The position numbers were made by a program, and so were the translations under genes. This document shows, in pieces, positions 27,001-38,651 of a stretch of 64,000 bases of DNA. The notes under the pieces are model-generated. The model was not told the origin of the DNA, did not search any database, and was given only the letters and a program-made list of their open reading frames with translations. Within the stretch, counting starts at the first letter, position 1; each line of letters begins with the position of its first letter. This DNA is from Panagrolaimus kolymaensis (lineage: Eukaryota > Nematoda > Chromadorea > Rhabditida > Panagrolaimidae): NCBI GenBank assembly GCA_028622995.1, contig JAJQJQ010000018.1, forward strand, positions 4,154,001 to 4,218,000, read 5' to 3'.

Positions 27001-30000
27001 TGATGGCCAACTATCTGCCTTTAAACAAAGTTGTTAACGAGAAGAAAAAAAAAACACAATTAAGAAATGTGCCCGTTGGCTAAAGAATCAAACAAAAAAT
27101 TTATTTTAACAAAAAATAAAAATAATTTTTTGACTTTAAAATAAAATCAAAAAAATCTTTCCAATCGCATAAACTAAATTCCCGCGCAAGAAGAAAAAAA
27201 AAGGATGGAGATAAAAAATAAAAAAATGAGTGCAACGTTAATCAAAAAATGGGAAATAAAAAAAAGGTTCGTTCGAGAATAACGACTTCTTCCTCTTTTC
27301 CGGGAAATTATCATCATGCTGTTTCATTCGACGACATCATTGCTTCTTAAAAATAGGCTGCTGTGGTTTTTTTAATATTATTATCAAACAACACACCGGC
27401 ACCACTGCGCGAAAAGCTTCTCTACTGCCATCGTAAAGGGTGGAGCCGTTCTTTATTTGTGCCTCAGGGAATGCATGATTTCAGAAGATTTTTTAAGAAG
27501 TAACAAAAAAATGGGGAAGGAAGGATAAACACAATGAAGGAAGGCAGATATACAACAACAAGCGTTTACTTTTTTTTCTTTTTTAAAGAACGACTGTGCC
27601 TTGTATGTATGTAGAAAAGGAGAGCCGATAAAAATGTAAGGAAAGAGAAAAACAGATCAGTCAGACGTCGATGATGATCATTGCCGCAGCCGACGGAAAA
27701 GGAAGAAACGCCGATGGTAGAAATTTCTTCTAAATTGAGGCGATAGATAGACAGATTGAACAAAGCTGAACGCCCATGTTGTGGTAGCAGTGATGGAATA
27801 GAAGGGAGGTGTGGTGGCGGTTGGTTGTCCATCTGAAGAAAAAGAAGAAGGAAAAAATAGAGATCCCTAATTGAACCGATGGAATGGATCGGATAGATAG
27901 AGAGATGAATGACTAAGGAAAGAAAGAAGAGTGTGTCACTATTCTTCTTCTCTTTTTTTTTGGAGGCTGTAGAAGAGTGCGCAACTTTTCTCCTTCGCCA
28001 ACGGCGCGCAACAGGTCGACGACGTACAACAACATCGCTCTCGATCACTCTCCGCCTCCATTTTTTTGAATGCAAGATTATTTTATTTTCTCATAGGTAG
28101 TAGGTATTGGTGTTGCAGAAATAAAGCAAAAACGCCTGAAGCAAGGTTTTACCCCAAAACCAACAAAAAATAATCATTGTAAAGTGAAAAAATAGTTTTG
28201 TTGATTTTTTTTATTCCAAAAAGGTACTTGCCTTACCTTCTCATTAAAGCTATACTAAAATGAATGAAAATATTTTGCAGCATTAAAATCAACGGCAAAG
28301 TAACCCTATAAGATTCTGAAACAAAGGTGGGTGTCATAATGGAACAACAACAAAACCTGTTACAAAGAAGAGGTTATATGTTTGTGGCCAAGCAACAGCA
28401 GCATCAGAAACATTAAATAAAATTGCAAACCGGATAATAAAAAAAATTGTGGGACAAAACCAAAAAATTTTTTTGAAACCGTTATTTAAAAAAGTATACA
28501 ATTTTTAAATGATGAGTGTAAAAAAAGAAGGTAAATTCAAGAAATGAGAGATGAGAAACAAATAAAATAACAACATAAGAAGATGATGATTGCTCAATTA
28601 TTTGAAACATCCCAATAGAATATAACCACACAAGGAAGACCTTGAAGCCAGATGACAGTTTTTAGTAGAAAAAAATAAATAACATGATAGATGAGTAATA
28701 ATACCATTATTCTTTTTAAAATTGTGTTAGTCTTTTTGCAAAGGTAGCAGTTACGCTTGTCTATCAAAGAGGAAGAAAGAAGAGACAATAAAAAACAATG
28801 AAATAAAAAATGTTACTAACCTTTTGATTTGATGCAATTTTGGCCGGGATTTGATTTTCCTGAATCAATAAATCCAGGTTTGCATTGACACACTGATCCA
28901 CTAACGGTTTCAACACATTGTGCATTTGGTTCAGGACAATTTGAAGAATCACAATCGGTTAACACTAAAAAACAATGCTTTTGAAGTTTTACTCTTTAGT
29001 TGAGTTATTTTGCCTTTTTTAATTTATGCTATACGATTTCATGATTTCGTAATCTTTTTCATTTTGCAACTTTCTTATCACATAAAATTGCGTATGTTAA
29101 AAATTATCGAAGTCAAGTTTTTGCGTAATTTAATGTGTCCAAACAAAATTATATCTAAATTTATATAATCCACAAGGCCACCATCTAATTCGGTTATTCG
29201 CGCAGCCACATGCATCGAAGCATTATTTTATTTTATTTTATTTTGAAAGCATGTTTTGCGTGATTTATGAAGAAAAAAATGTGCTCGCTCGGATTAAAAG
29301 ACTTGTTATCGCAACAAAATAATATGGAATGGATGGATGATGATGCTTGTTTGGAGTCAGTAATTTTTATTTCCAAGTAATTTTTTTTTCTTGGTTTCAG
29401 GGTTTTTTTTTTTTGCAATCATATTTTCTTTCTTCTTTTCTTAATGGCAAATAAAAAGGCAAAAAAATATTTTTGGCAAATACATAAAATTATGCTTTAT
29501 TATTATGGAATCCCAAATTACTTTCGCTTGAAAAAAAAAGTGAACGCACTTTCACAGCGGGTAATTTTTATTTCATTTTATTGCTTGTCTCATTTTTGAA
29601 GAGCCTCGAAATGCTACTGTTTTTTTGTGAGCAAAAAAAAGTTTCAGAAGACCTTGAGATTGTGTTTTTTTTTTGCATAAAGTTTTTTTTCATTCTCAAT
29701 TTCATTGACAAAACAAAACAAAAAAAGACACTTCGGTGTTCAATGCTACCGTCGTCAATTTATTTTTTTTTCTGACCAAACCAATATTTCAATCTGTCTC
29801 TAAAGTGATTTTATTCCAAGGACTTTTTTCTTATTATTTTTTTTCTTCTTCTAAACCATTCAAGAATAAAAACGGGGGTTGACTCACATTGTGCACAAAT
29901 TCTACCCGGTTCGTTTACAGGATCAGGTGAAACATCGAGGAAACCTGAAGGACATTTGCATTTGTAACTTTCTGATGTATCAGTGCATATAGCTTTAGGA

Positions 30001-33000
30001 TCACATTTAGAAGCGGATGTTGCACATTCATCGATTACTAAAATAAAAAAATGCAATAAAAAAAAGTGAAACTCCATTTTTTAAAATTATTTTGTTCACT
30101 GTCTTCTTTTGTCACTTTTTTAAATTAATTTTTTTAAAAATGAGTAAGTAAGTAGCGGTGGCATCAAAAGCAATATCAAACCATTTTTATTTTAAACTTT
30201 TTTTATTTCTTGTCAACGCCCAAACAACGACAAACCCGTTTAATGATGATGATTATATACGAAAAAAGCAAGCAGCCACAATCAACGCTTGTCATTTGTT
30301 TGTTACATATTTCCAGTTTTTTCTTTATTTTTTTACTCAAACAAAATAAAATTAAAAGAATTACTACTGATAGCAATCATCAAAGAAAAAGGTCCTAATG
30401 GTTTAGGAAAATAAAAGTTGCTTCGTTGTCCACTACCTTAATTTGGTTGCTTCGTATTATACTTTTTATTTTTTTCGTCAAAAAGGGACATAAAAAGACA
30501 TTAAAATTAGTTTTTTTTCTCTTCCTAATATAAAAAATGGCATTTAAAAATCAAAGAAAAAAAAGCAAAAGAAAACGGACCGGATAAAAGGAAATTGGGA
30601 CTTCCAAGGGAGAAATCAAGTATTTAATGTATATTTATTTTATTTATTTTTTGATTAGCAAAAAAAGTGTTTTATTTTTTCATCATTTTGTTGTGTACAA
30701 ATAATTATGGCCTTTTGAGGAGGAGGCGGCTTTAAATTGCTTATGTGTTTGAGAAAATTTTTGATTTATATCGTGGGAGCAATGAAAAAATGCCTTTTTT
30801 GTCTAACAAAATAACAAAAAAATGAGTAATCAAAAACCGGTCAAAAAATTTGATGTTGTAACATTTTCCTTTCTCCTTACATTAAAAAAGTTGGTGATAT
30901 TGCGTACAAAAATAAAGTACAAAAAAAAGAAAATGGTTTTAAAATTTGACGTTTTGAATAAACAAAAAAAATGACTCACATTTTTGGCATTTTCGACCTG
31001 GGCGTTTAGCTCCTTGTTCAGAAATATCCATGAAACCATTGTTACATCGACATGTAAAACCTACTGGTTTGTCGATACAATATGCGTCAGGGGAACAATC
31101 ATTGTGAAGAGGTGAAATGCATTCATTGATCACTAAATATCGTAATATTATAAATTTTTCGATAACAAACTTTGATTTAGTTTTATGGGAAAAAGTATAG
31201 CAAAAAAATAGAGATTTTAAAATTACTTCTTTTTTTGAAATTTAAAACGAGTGAAACTTAAAACTTGTAAAATTTATTAAACTTCTTTTAAATTTTATTA
31301 AGAAACCAAAAATTATCAAAAGAAAAGTTAAAAAGGATTTATTATTTCTTGAAAGAAAGTTTATATTCTTTTAGAAGAAAAAGGTTTAATATTTGTTTGT
31401 TAAAGTTCAAAACTTACATTTTCGACATTTTAACCCAGGTTTGAAGCCTGGTTGTAAAGAAGCATCAATATAGCCTTCTCGGCAAAAACATTCATATGAT
31501 AAATCACTATCCATGCAAACTGCATTTGTATCACAATCATTTAAAGTTGAATTTGCACATTCGTTAACCAAAGCTAAAAAAAATAAACAGAAAATTTGTT
31601 TACTTTCAATTTTTAATTAGTTCTTACTTATGCATTTTCTTTCAATAAACTTTTGATTATTTTCACACTGACATTTTCCATCAATCAATTTTTGTGAATT
31701 TTCACATTGGCATTTGTAAGTGCTTCCAGCTTTTTTACATACTCCTTTCATTTCTGCGCAACTAGTCTTATTAGTAGGATCACAAGAAGTATCATCATCC
31801 AATCTTTTATAAACTTCTGGAAATGAAGTTTGCTCAGGCACATCATCCACACTTTCTTCAAACTCTTGTTTTTTATAAACTTCTGGGAATGCAACCTGAT
31901 CAGTTTCTAAACTTTCATTTGTTGTTGCAAACCATGGTTTTTTTCTGTCGTCTTTTAACCGAATTTTTGTGGAATTTATTGCTTCAATATGAAGTCCACT
32001 GCCAAAATGACTATTATAAAGCAAATTTAAATCTTCGATTAATTCGCTGCAATTTGTTGTTGCTTTATTTGCCAATGATTGGGGCAAAGCTTCAATTGGG
32101 ATACAACGGATTGATGGGCCAGGTAATTTAATGGTTCCAAGTTTACAAACACATCTCCAAGTTCCATGTAAAACAAGGCAAACTTGTCCAAGAGCAGGTA
32201 AACAAGGATTCGGTGAATCACAAAATGAAAAGGTTTGATTTTTGTATTTTGGATTTCTGCGTGATGCTGTTCCATCCGCGCATGCAATTATATCATTTCC
32301 TGATGCATCACTTTCATCTGAAGCATCTTGACAATTCGCTATTCCATCACCAACATATTTTTTATTTATACATTTTGGTTCACCACATGCACATTGAAAT
32401 TCAGAATCTTCCCGACATCCTGAAATAAATGAATTTGTTTTTTATGATAATAATCTTTTGTTTGCACATGTTTTTTTTCACTTTCAAGGTTATTAATTTC
32501 ACTTCTGTCTTGGAAAAAAAGTAACAACTTCCGGAAAACAACAACGAAGACTATATGTCCTTGAGGACAATTTCTTTTCTTCTTCTTTTTTTTTTGCTTT
32601 TTCTTCGCATCATTTGCCCTCAAAAATAATAATACAATTGAGGCCAAGAAATAAAAAAATGTCTTCTTAGTTTCACTTATTTTACTTCAAAAGAATTCTT
32701 CTTCATCTATCTATCTTCTAAGAAAAGAATCATTGTAATTATATATATATCTATTTATTTACGGCCAAGCAATTGTGATTTTTATTTTGATTTCATTTCT
32801 CAATTCATCCATATAGAATCAAATAGAAACATCGATATCCAACAGCAGCAGCAAAAAAAAATGAGAGGAAAAAAGCTATTGAGCAGCGCATAAAAACGAA
32901 CGATTGAGAAAAAAAATTGAAAACACGCAATGTGTTTGAGAAAAAGTTGTCATGATGCCAACCAGCCAGTTAGTGTCATTGACAATATCTAGTTTTTACC

Positions 33001-34965
33001 ATCACTCCTGGCATATCCTGTTGTCCAGTAAGCAAGAGACAGAAACGAACGATCAAAAACGATAAATGGTGCAAAAACGGACAACAACAAAAAAGATTGT
33101 TTTATTTCATTCGTCCAAAACTATGTGTAAAGTCAAAAACACTAAAATAACATTTACATTTTTTCCTCTCTTCTGCTTGCGACAAAAATAAAATCCATAT
33201 TTGAGATATGACAAAAGCAAAAATTTTAAAGAAAGAAAGTGAGAAAGCTGCTACAATGTTTTCATGCGCGACCTTGCTTGCTTCGAAAAACATTTATTTA
33301 TTGGCCGTAAAAATCAAGCCAGCGATCGAACGAACAACTAAGAATGCAAAAAAAGTGAAGACGGTTTTATACTTGCACTGTTTTTATTTATTAGAAATCA
33401 TAAAAATAAATTTTTCTTGTTTTTCATATAAAAATAAAAACTTTTTCTTGATCACTAATCACCTGCCCCCAACCACTAACCTTCCAACCACACATGTGCC
33501 AATAACGATGTTGACCTCGAAAAGAAAAAATGAAGAATGCCGATTCGCGCATTTATGAAAATAGAAAAAAGAAAAATAACCTAATGAACATGAACATTCT
33601 TTAAGGAAGTGGAAGAAGGAGAAAACAAAATTGCGGAAACCTTTCATTCTTTTCTTCTTTTTTTTTATCGTCGTCATCCGCGAATGACCCATAGTCAGTC
33701 AAGTAATATCCCCAAGGTCATGTTCATATGCCACAAGCATTCAAGAAAAACTGTCACCAAATCTCATCAATTTTTTAATAAATAAAAACAAAATATAAAA
33801 TAAAAATGTTTTTAACTTTCGATATCTCTATTTTCTTCTCACAACAATTAATCCTAAAAGTCAATGATCTATCTATCTTTTACGAATGACGATGATGAAA
33901 AAGATAGTTTCGGCGCTTTTGTATTTATATGTTCGTCATCATCACATTCATATTGGCTTTTACGAGAAGGAAAAAGAGAGAGAGGCGCATCCGGCCATTG
34001 AACTCAAAAATATAAAATTGTGTTTTTCATTGAGTGTAAAAGTGGTGGGAAGAAAGAAGAAGAACAACTTGACATTGTTGGCCCAGTTTATTCTTTATTT
34101 TATAGGCATCTAAGAAAACATTCGATGAAGTTCGCCTTAATGTAACTATATATATTTAAGAAGTTTAAATAAATAAAACAAAAATAAAAATACAGCGATA
34201 ATCTCACAATAGCTTAAAAATTTCTTGATCACAGTTGCAAGTCCTGAAAGTCAAAAAAAAAATTCTGAATGACTACCGCCACTCAAAAAAAAGTTGATAC
34301 ATCTTCAGGAGAAAGAAAAAAAATATAATTACACGGATGTAATGACAACAATGTAAAAAAAGTTAGTTTCTATTTCAATGATGAGTGAATGAATAATTAT
34401 CGACCAACAAGTGCCAATCTGAAGTGGCTCCGCATAGTAACTTTTTTTTATAGGAAGCTCCATAACGTTTTTACTCCAACTAACAATACACAAACAAAGG
34501 CAATCTCAAAAAAGTAAAAAACATGTTATAAAAAGAATACCAAATCAGAAAAAAATTATAAAAAATTTAATGAAAACTACGACGAAGAAAGAGTGACTGA
34601 GGTATTCTCGAAGGCTAAACTAGTTCGTTCAAGAAGTAACCCAGAAAAGGATGGCGAAAATTAGGGTAAACGGTTAATAAAAAAAAGAAAGAAACTCAAC
34701 AAAAAAATGCTCTTGCATTAAAGTATCCTCAGAAAAAATGATGGATTTTAGAGGTCGATCTCGTGTGAATAGACTTTTTTTCTAGGTGAGGTTTAAAGAA
34801 AAATGCAAATGCGAGAAGATATCAAGGTAAAAAGTAAAGGCGTTGAAGAAAAATAATAGTATGGATTTTGTAAAAACTAAACTTACCAAAATTGGAAGAA
34901 GGTGCAGAATTAACAATAAATAAAATATTTAAAAATAGCAGTATTATTAAATTTCGATACTGCAT
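15074..34965 (-). CDS. mua-3: MUA-3-like giant transmembrane adhesion receptor (LDLa, EGF repeats, VWA, SEA x2)
   Basis: Seventeen exons: 34965-34887, 32419-31628, 31573-31418, 31132-30980, 30037-29888, 28964-28821, 26767-26615, 25259-25110, 25057-23846, 23791-23642, 23296-22046, 21992-21228, 21174-21022, 20567-20418, 20364-15491, 15441-15289, 15241-15074. All phases match, giving 3550 residues. Order: signal peptide (1-25), LDL-receptor A module (about 28-72), about 45-50 EGF-like modules ending in a repeated PGRVC motif, a VWA domain (about 1105-1280) with the DGSGS metal site, two SEA domains (about 2727-2845 and 2906-3030), a transmembrane helix (about 3267-3293) and a 255-residue tail. 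This is the layout of C. elegans MUA-3 (about 3.8 kilo-residues), which links epidermal intermediate filaments to the cuticle at muscle attachments. The smaller paralogue MUP-4 is the alternative, but size and LDLa favour MUA-3. Confidence 0.9.
20568..21021 (-). other. mua-3: 454-base mua-3 intron
   Basis: AT-rich intron between two single-EGF exons. No coding frame or structured element recognised. The flanking splice sites are both phase 1. Confidence 0.4.
23297..23641 (-). other. mua-3: 345-base mua-3 intron
   Basis: Intron between the single-EGF exon 23791-23642 and the VWA-bearing exon 23296-22046. It is rich in A and T runs and nothing else is visible. Confidence 0.4.
25260..26614 (-). 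other. mua-3: 1.36-kb mua-3 intron with a perfect hairpin
   Basis: Long intron downstream of the EGF exon that both transcript forms share. It contains a perfect 12-base inverted repeat with a 7-base loop at 25917-25947. No convincing exon seen inside; the open frames are low-complexity. Confidence 0.4.
25917..25947. repeat. perfect 12-bp inverted repeat (hairpin) inside a mua-3 intron
   Basis: The left arm aatttcaatctg (25917-25928) and right arm cagattgaaatt (25936-25947) are exact reverse complements separated by a 7-base loop (tttgttt). It could form an RNA hairpin or be a palindromic protein-binding site. I do not recognise it as a known microRNA. Confidence 0.7.
26905..27001 (-). CDS. 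mua-3: alternative first exon of mua-3 with its own signal peptide
   Basis: A minus-strand ATG at 27001 opens 32 codons, MAADVVRLLLPHRTLF then a hydrophobic run YLFALLISFNSVQS, a good signal peptide. The exon ends at a GTAAAT donor in phase 1. It joins in frame to the EGF exon at 26767-26615, exactly where the upstream exon 28964-28821 also joins in phase 1. So the locus can give a long form starting at 34965 and a short form of about 3091 residues lacking the LDLa module and the first four EGF exons. AG acceptor-like sites lie about 10-15 bases before the ATG. The alternative reading, two separate genes, would need a stop-containing last exon between 28820 and 27001, and I see none. Confidence 0.65.
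27002..28820. promoter_or_regulatory. mua-3: long intron and probable internal promoter of mua-3
   Basis: This 1.8 kb lies upstream of the alternative first exon and inside an intron of the long form. A block at roughly 27300-28080 is clearly less AT-rich than its surroundings, as expected for promoter or 5' UTR sequence. It has long open frames on both strands, but their translations are low-complexity and unlike any protein I know. No core element can be placed. Confidence 0.4.
28965..29887 (-). other. mua-3: 923-base mua-3 intron
   Basis: AT-rich intron between two single-EGF exons, with a short tandem tttta array near 29226-29245. Nothing else recognised. Confidence 0.4.
30038..30979 (-). 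other. mua-3: 942-base mua-3 intron
   Basis: AT-rich intron between two single-EGF exons. No coding frame or element recognised. Confidence 0.4.
31636..31900 (-). repeat. mua-3: two short tandem duplications inside mua-3 exon 2
   Basis: The end of exon 2 encodes a repeated CQCEN-Q-K-I--KC unit (about 31636-31717) and, a little upstream, a repeated FPEVYK unit in an acidic context (about 31805-31900). In both pairs the DNA copies are also similar, so the duplications look fairly recent. They lie between the LDLa module and the first EGF exon, a linker that probably tolerates length change. Confidence 0.6.
32420..34886 (-). other. mua-3: 2.5-kb first intron of mua-3
   Basis: The largest intron of the window separates the signal-peptide exon from the LDLa exon. 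It is AT-rich with polypurine and polypyrimidine runs. First introns of this size often hold enhancers, but I can point to no specific site. Confidence 0.4.
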
Positions 34966-36502
34966 TATAACGATAATAATAATAATCACATATAAAAGTT
35001 AAAAGAAATAAAGTCATTTGAATATTATAAAAAACATGGAAAGAATTACGGTAAATTCAAAAAAGTGATTAAATGAAAGCCTAAAAAATAAACAAACAAA
35101 AAAGTTATAAATGTTTACAAAATGATTCAAACGAAAAATTAATTAGTCCACGTAAAAATATTCTTTCTATGTTTAGGAAAAAAGTAAAATATGTAATGTA
35201 TGTTTGTTGTGGTCAGTTAAAATATGCGCATCGGCGGCATCTCATCCAACGACAACAACAAAAACCTATATTCGCGCAACAAACACGGCCACAAAAAACC
35301 CCATCACCGGTGAACAGGCAAATACAAGACCGCCCATTCCCAATCTGACGCTTGCAATTTTTTCCATGCATATTTTCAATCGGACTCAAGTCTCACGTCA
35401 AAAATAATAAAGGGGAGAGAGAAAAACTACAGGATAATGATTGCCATACTCTGATGCACATGATGCACGTTTTTTTCTCATCCGTCTTTTTTCTTTCTCA
35501 TCCAAGGCCGAAAAACCACAATAACAAAAAAGAAATTTTTCATAGGTAAAAAAGGAGGCGTATTCTTAATCGGCCGTAGTATAACTCTCTTCCTCTTTTT
35601 TTTTTTTGAATGAGGCGCATCACCTTTATTTTTTATTTTGAGTACAAAAGGCATTTTTTTTAAATGCGGTAAGAACAAAACAGGTAGAAAAAAAAATGAG
35701 GTGGAAAAAAAAATCCATCCATCCGACTGTTTCTGACGCTTTTCAAAAAAAAAAGAAGAAGTGAATGAACTCGCTGAAGAGAAAAATGAATGAGAGAAGT
35801 TTATCCGATTCATTTAACGATGGCGGTTGATTTTTTTTTGTTGCAACTCGTAGCAATTTCATTTGCATTGATGGAATGGAAACATTTTACAGTTGTAATA
35901 TTATAAAGAACATCGAAGTGAAAATAAGAAGAAAAGATACTGTAGCTGATATTGGAAAAAAGATAAAAGTATTTAATTAATAAAATTCTATTTTCAAAAC
36001 GATTATCAAAGTACATACATGAATAGTTTTAGTGATGCTTCAATTAGCTTTAAAAAGATAAAAATGCAGCAACAATATTATAATAATTATAATTTTCAAC
36101 TAATTTAATAGATCCCTCCAATAATTTAAAAAAAAAACTAGTTGATCCTTTATAAGTTCTTGATAGTATCTGTTTTTCACGAAAAAAAAATCAGTTTGAC
36201 GAAATCGTCAAAAATTTATTTTTCATTTTTCTTGATTTTGAATATTGCTTTAGTCGTAAATGTGGAATAATAAATTACGTTTTACTTTTTCATTCTTGCA
36301 TCATAGAAATTGGTACAATTTTTTTACAAACTACCATAAATAAAATTATTACAGTGATGTTGCTTTAAAAAAATCAAAGATATTTGATTCCCAAGCGGCT
36401 TTTGTGTTTGCAGGTTGCATTCAAAAGAGGGAACATTTTTTTTTGCAACTTTCTTCTTTTTTTACTTTTCCTTGAAAACATTTGCTTTTCATCATCATTG
36501 TT
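34966..36502. promoter_or_regulatory. divergent promoter region between mua-3 and the DDX51-like helicase gene
   Basis: About 1.5 kb between divergent start codons. A run of taa units lies at about 34976-34987, just upstream of the mua-3 ATG. A somewhat less AT-rich patch is at about 35220-35345. No coding frame supported. Confidence 0.4.
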
Positions 36503-38475
36503 ATGGAAGTTGATAATTCTGAAACTATTTTTGATTTGAAAAGGTTAGTTTTTTATATTTTTTTATATAATGATTTGCTTATGGTTTATAATTTTTAGTT
36601 GCTTCGATTTACCATCAACATGTGAAACTGCTACAATTCAAGAACCTTTTATTTGGGGCGGAGATGATCGTGAAATGTTCGACAAAGAAGCTGTAGAAAT
36701 TGATTATGAAGGTCTTCGTATGGCTGAAAAAATGACTAAAAATGTTTCACTTTCATCGGACGATGAACCCGATTTTAAAGTATTGGGGGAAGAAAAGTTT
36801 ATAAAACAAAAGAAGATTCAGTATGTTACATATTTTTGCCTTTTACTATTTATGTTTATTATTTAGGATTCGTCCAGCATGGGTCAAGGCTGCAAAAGTA
36901 TTTGAGAAGGATATTAAAGAAGATAGCTGTGAAAGTCTCAAAAATTTTCCTGGTTTGAAACGAAAGCTTTACAAACGATTAAAAGAAAATATTCATGCAT
37001 TTTTTCCTGTACAATCTTCACTTCTTTCGTACCTTTTACCATTATCTACTTCACTTCCTGTATTTCCTCAACGAGATGTTGCAATTTCTGCTCCAACTGG
37101 TAGTGGTAAAACGCTGTGTTATCTCTTGCCTATAATCAATGCTCTTGAACATAGTGATCCATCTGCTGTTTTCGCTGTTGTTATTGCTCCATTACAACTT
37201 TTAGCTGTTCAAATTTTTGAAGTACGTTTTGTTGTATTATTTCTTGCAATGGTCATGTTTATTCTTTACAGGAATTCAAGAAGTACAATGTGTTTAACAC
37301 ATCTATGGTGTTACTTTCTGGCGCCCAAGAATATGAAACTGAACGACGTGCACTTTTTCCTGATAATTCAAAAACATCCAAAGTCAGCATCATTGTAGCA
37401 ACTCCTGAACGTCTTGTTGAACATTTAACCGATCTAAATGGGAAGATTGAATTATCGACGCTTCGATATTTAGTAATTGATGAAGCAGATAGAATGAAGA
37501 ATGTAGCTCGCATGGAATGGTTGAACTTGGTGGAGCATCGAGCTAACGGTATTATTACTCTTTGTATTTTTATATTCATCTTTAATTTTAGTTAAAACAG
37601 CTGCATCAACTACTCTGGTAAATTTAGAAAGCTTAGCTCAAAATCGATGGCTTCAAAAAATTCTTGTTTCTGCAACACTTAATCTTGATGTTGAACATTT
37701 ATTCATTTGGAACTTACGCTGTCCTCGTTTATTCCGGTCAACTGGTCAAGAAAATGAAGACGCAAAAACGAAGATAGTGGCTCCATCTGTTGCATTACCT
37801 AGCACAATGAACCATACAGTCATCATTTGCGAATCTCAGCGGAAACCTTTGGATGTTTATTGTTGGATTCTTAAGAACCCAGAATGGAAAAGGATTATGG
37901 TGTTTGTTAATAACAAGTATGGTTTATTTGTACATATTGTTGTATCATTGTTTAACTTATTGCAACATTTCCAGGGAGTCTGTTGATCGGCTTACAATGC
38001 TTCTTGGTTTTATGTTTAAGAAGGATAAAGTTGTTTGTGGATTATCAGCTGATTACTTCAAAAATCGCCGACTTAGAGCTCTTAAACAATTTGCTGATGG
38101 AGAAATAAATGTTTTAGTTTCAACTGATTCTACTGGTCGTGGTGTTGATATTCCTGATGTTGATTGTGTTGTTAACTATGATCTTCCTAAAACTGATCGA
38201 ACTTTTGTTCATCGAGCTGGTCGAACTGCTAGAGCTGGCAAATCTGGAACAGTTCTTTCTTTCGCAACTAAAGAAGAAGTAAGTCGCTTTATTGATGATA
38301 CTTTTTTCATTCTCATTTTTTTCAGAAGCTGATATTTAAAAAGATTTTGATTCAACGTGGTTATTGGGAAACTGTTACGGAAGCACCCAAAGAAGATTTG
38401 AGCACCACCAAAGATCGTGTTGCTTATAAGAAGGCCTTAGATAAACTTCAAGCAAAGTATGGTAAAAATGAATGA
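36503..38475 (+). CDS. DEAD-box RNA helicase, DDX51/Dbp6 type
   Basis: Seven exons (36503-36543, 36599-36820, 36867-37221, 37272-37548, 37592-37916, 37975-38278, 38326-38475) encode 557 residues. Helicase motifs are in order: motif I APTGSGKT, the TPERL motif, DEAD box VIDEADRM, motif III SAT, then in the second RecA lobe the GRGVDIPD stretch and motif [12 protein letters not shown]. The long acidic N-terminus and the [12 protein letters not shown] variant of the Q-motif region fit the DDX51/Dbp6 subfamily. Dbp6 acts in the nucleolus early in 60S assembly; vertebrate DDX51 removes U8 snoRNA during 28S maturation. A polyadenylation signal lies at 38529-38534, and the metaxin gene follows on the same strand 176 bases after the stop. 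The helicase call is certain; the subfamily is likely. Confidence 0.88.
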
Positions 38476-38528
38476 ATGAATAATTTGTTGTTTTGTTTTT
38501 GTTGTTGTTGTTGATTTTTTAGTATTGA

Positions 38529-38651
38529 AATAAAGTTGTTATATTAACCATTCATGATATTCTCTTTTTCGTTTTCACGATTGTTTCATATTTTCTTGTT
38601 TTTGAGTTGCAATTTTTGTTATTTTTGTAACTTTTAGGAATACTAAGAAAA
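38529..38651 (+). promoter_or_regulatory. intercistronic region with possible trans-splice acceptor (candidate operon)
   Basis: After the AATAAA at 38529-38534 comes a U-rich stretch. A TTTTAG acceptor ends at 38637, only 14 bases before the metaxin-2 ATG at 38652. The gap of about 100 bases between polyadenylation signal and acceptor is typical of nematode operons, where the downstream RNA is made by SL trans-splicing. Confidence 0.5.

Noticed and set aside
27566..28075. 169-codon open frame on the minus strand upstream of the mua-3 alternative exon
   Set aside because: The translation is Arg/Lys-rich at the start and Phe/Leu/Ser-rich later, with no domain, and lies in a promoter-like block. 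Long frames here follow from the less AT-rich composition. A 40-codon frame starting at 28061 in another phase is equally unsupported.
28090..28115. ataggtagtaggtattgg, similar to let-7
   Set aside because: The seed lacks the full TGAGGTAG start and the flanks do not pair into a hairpin.
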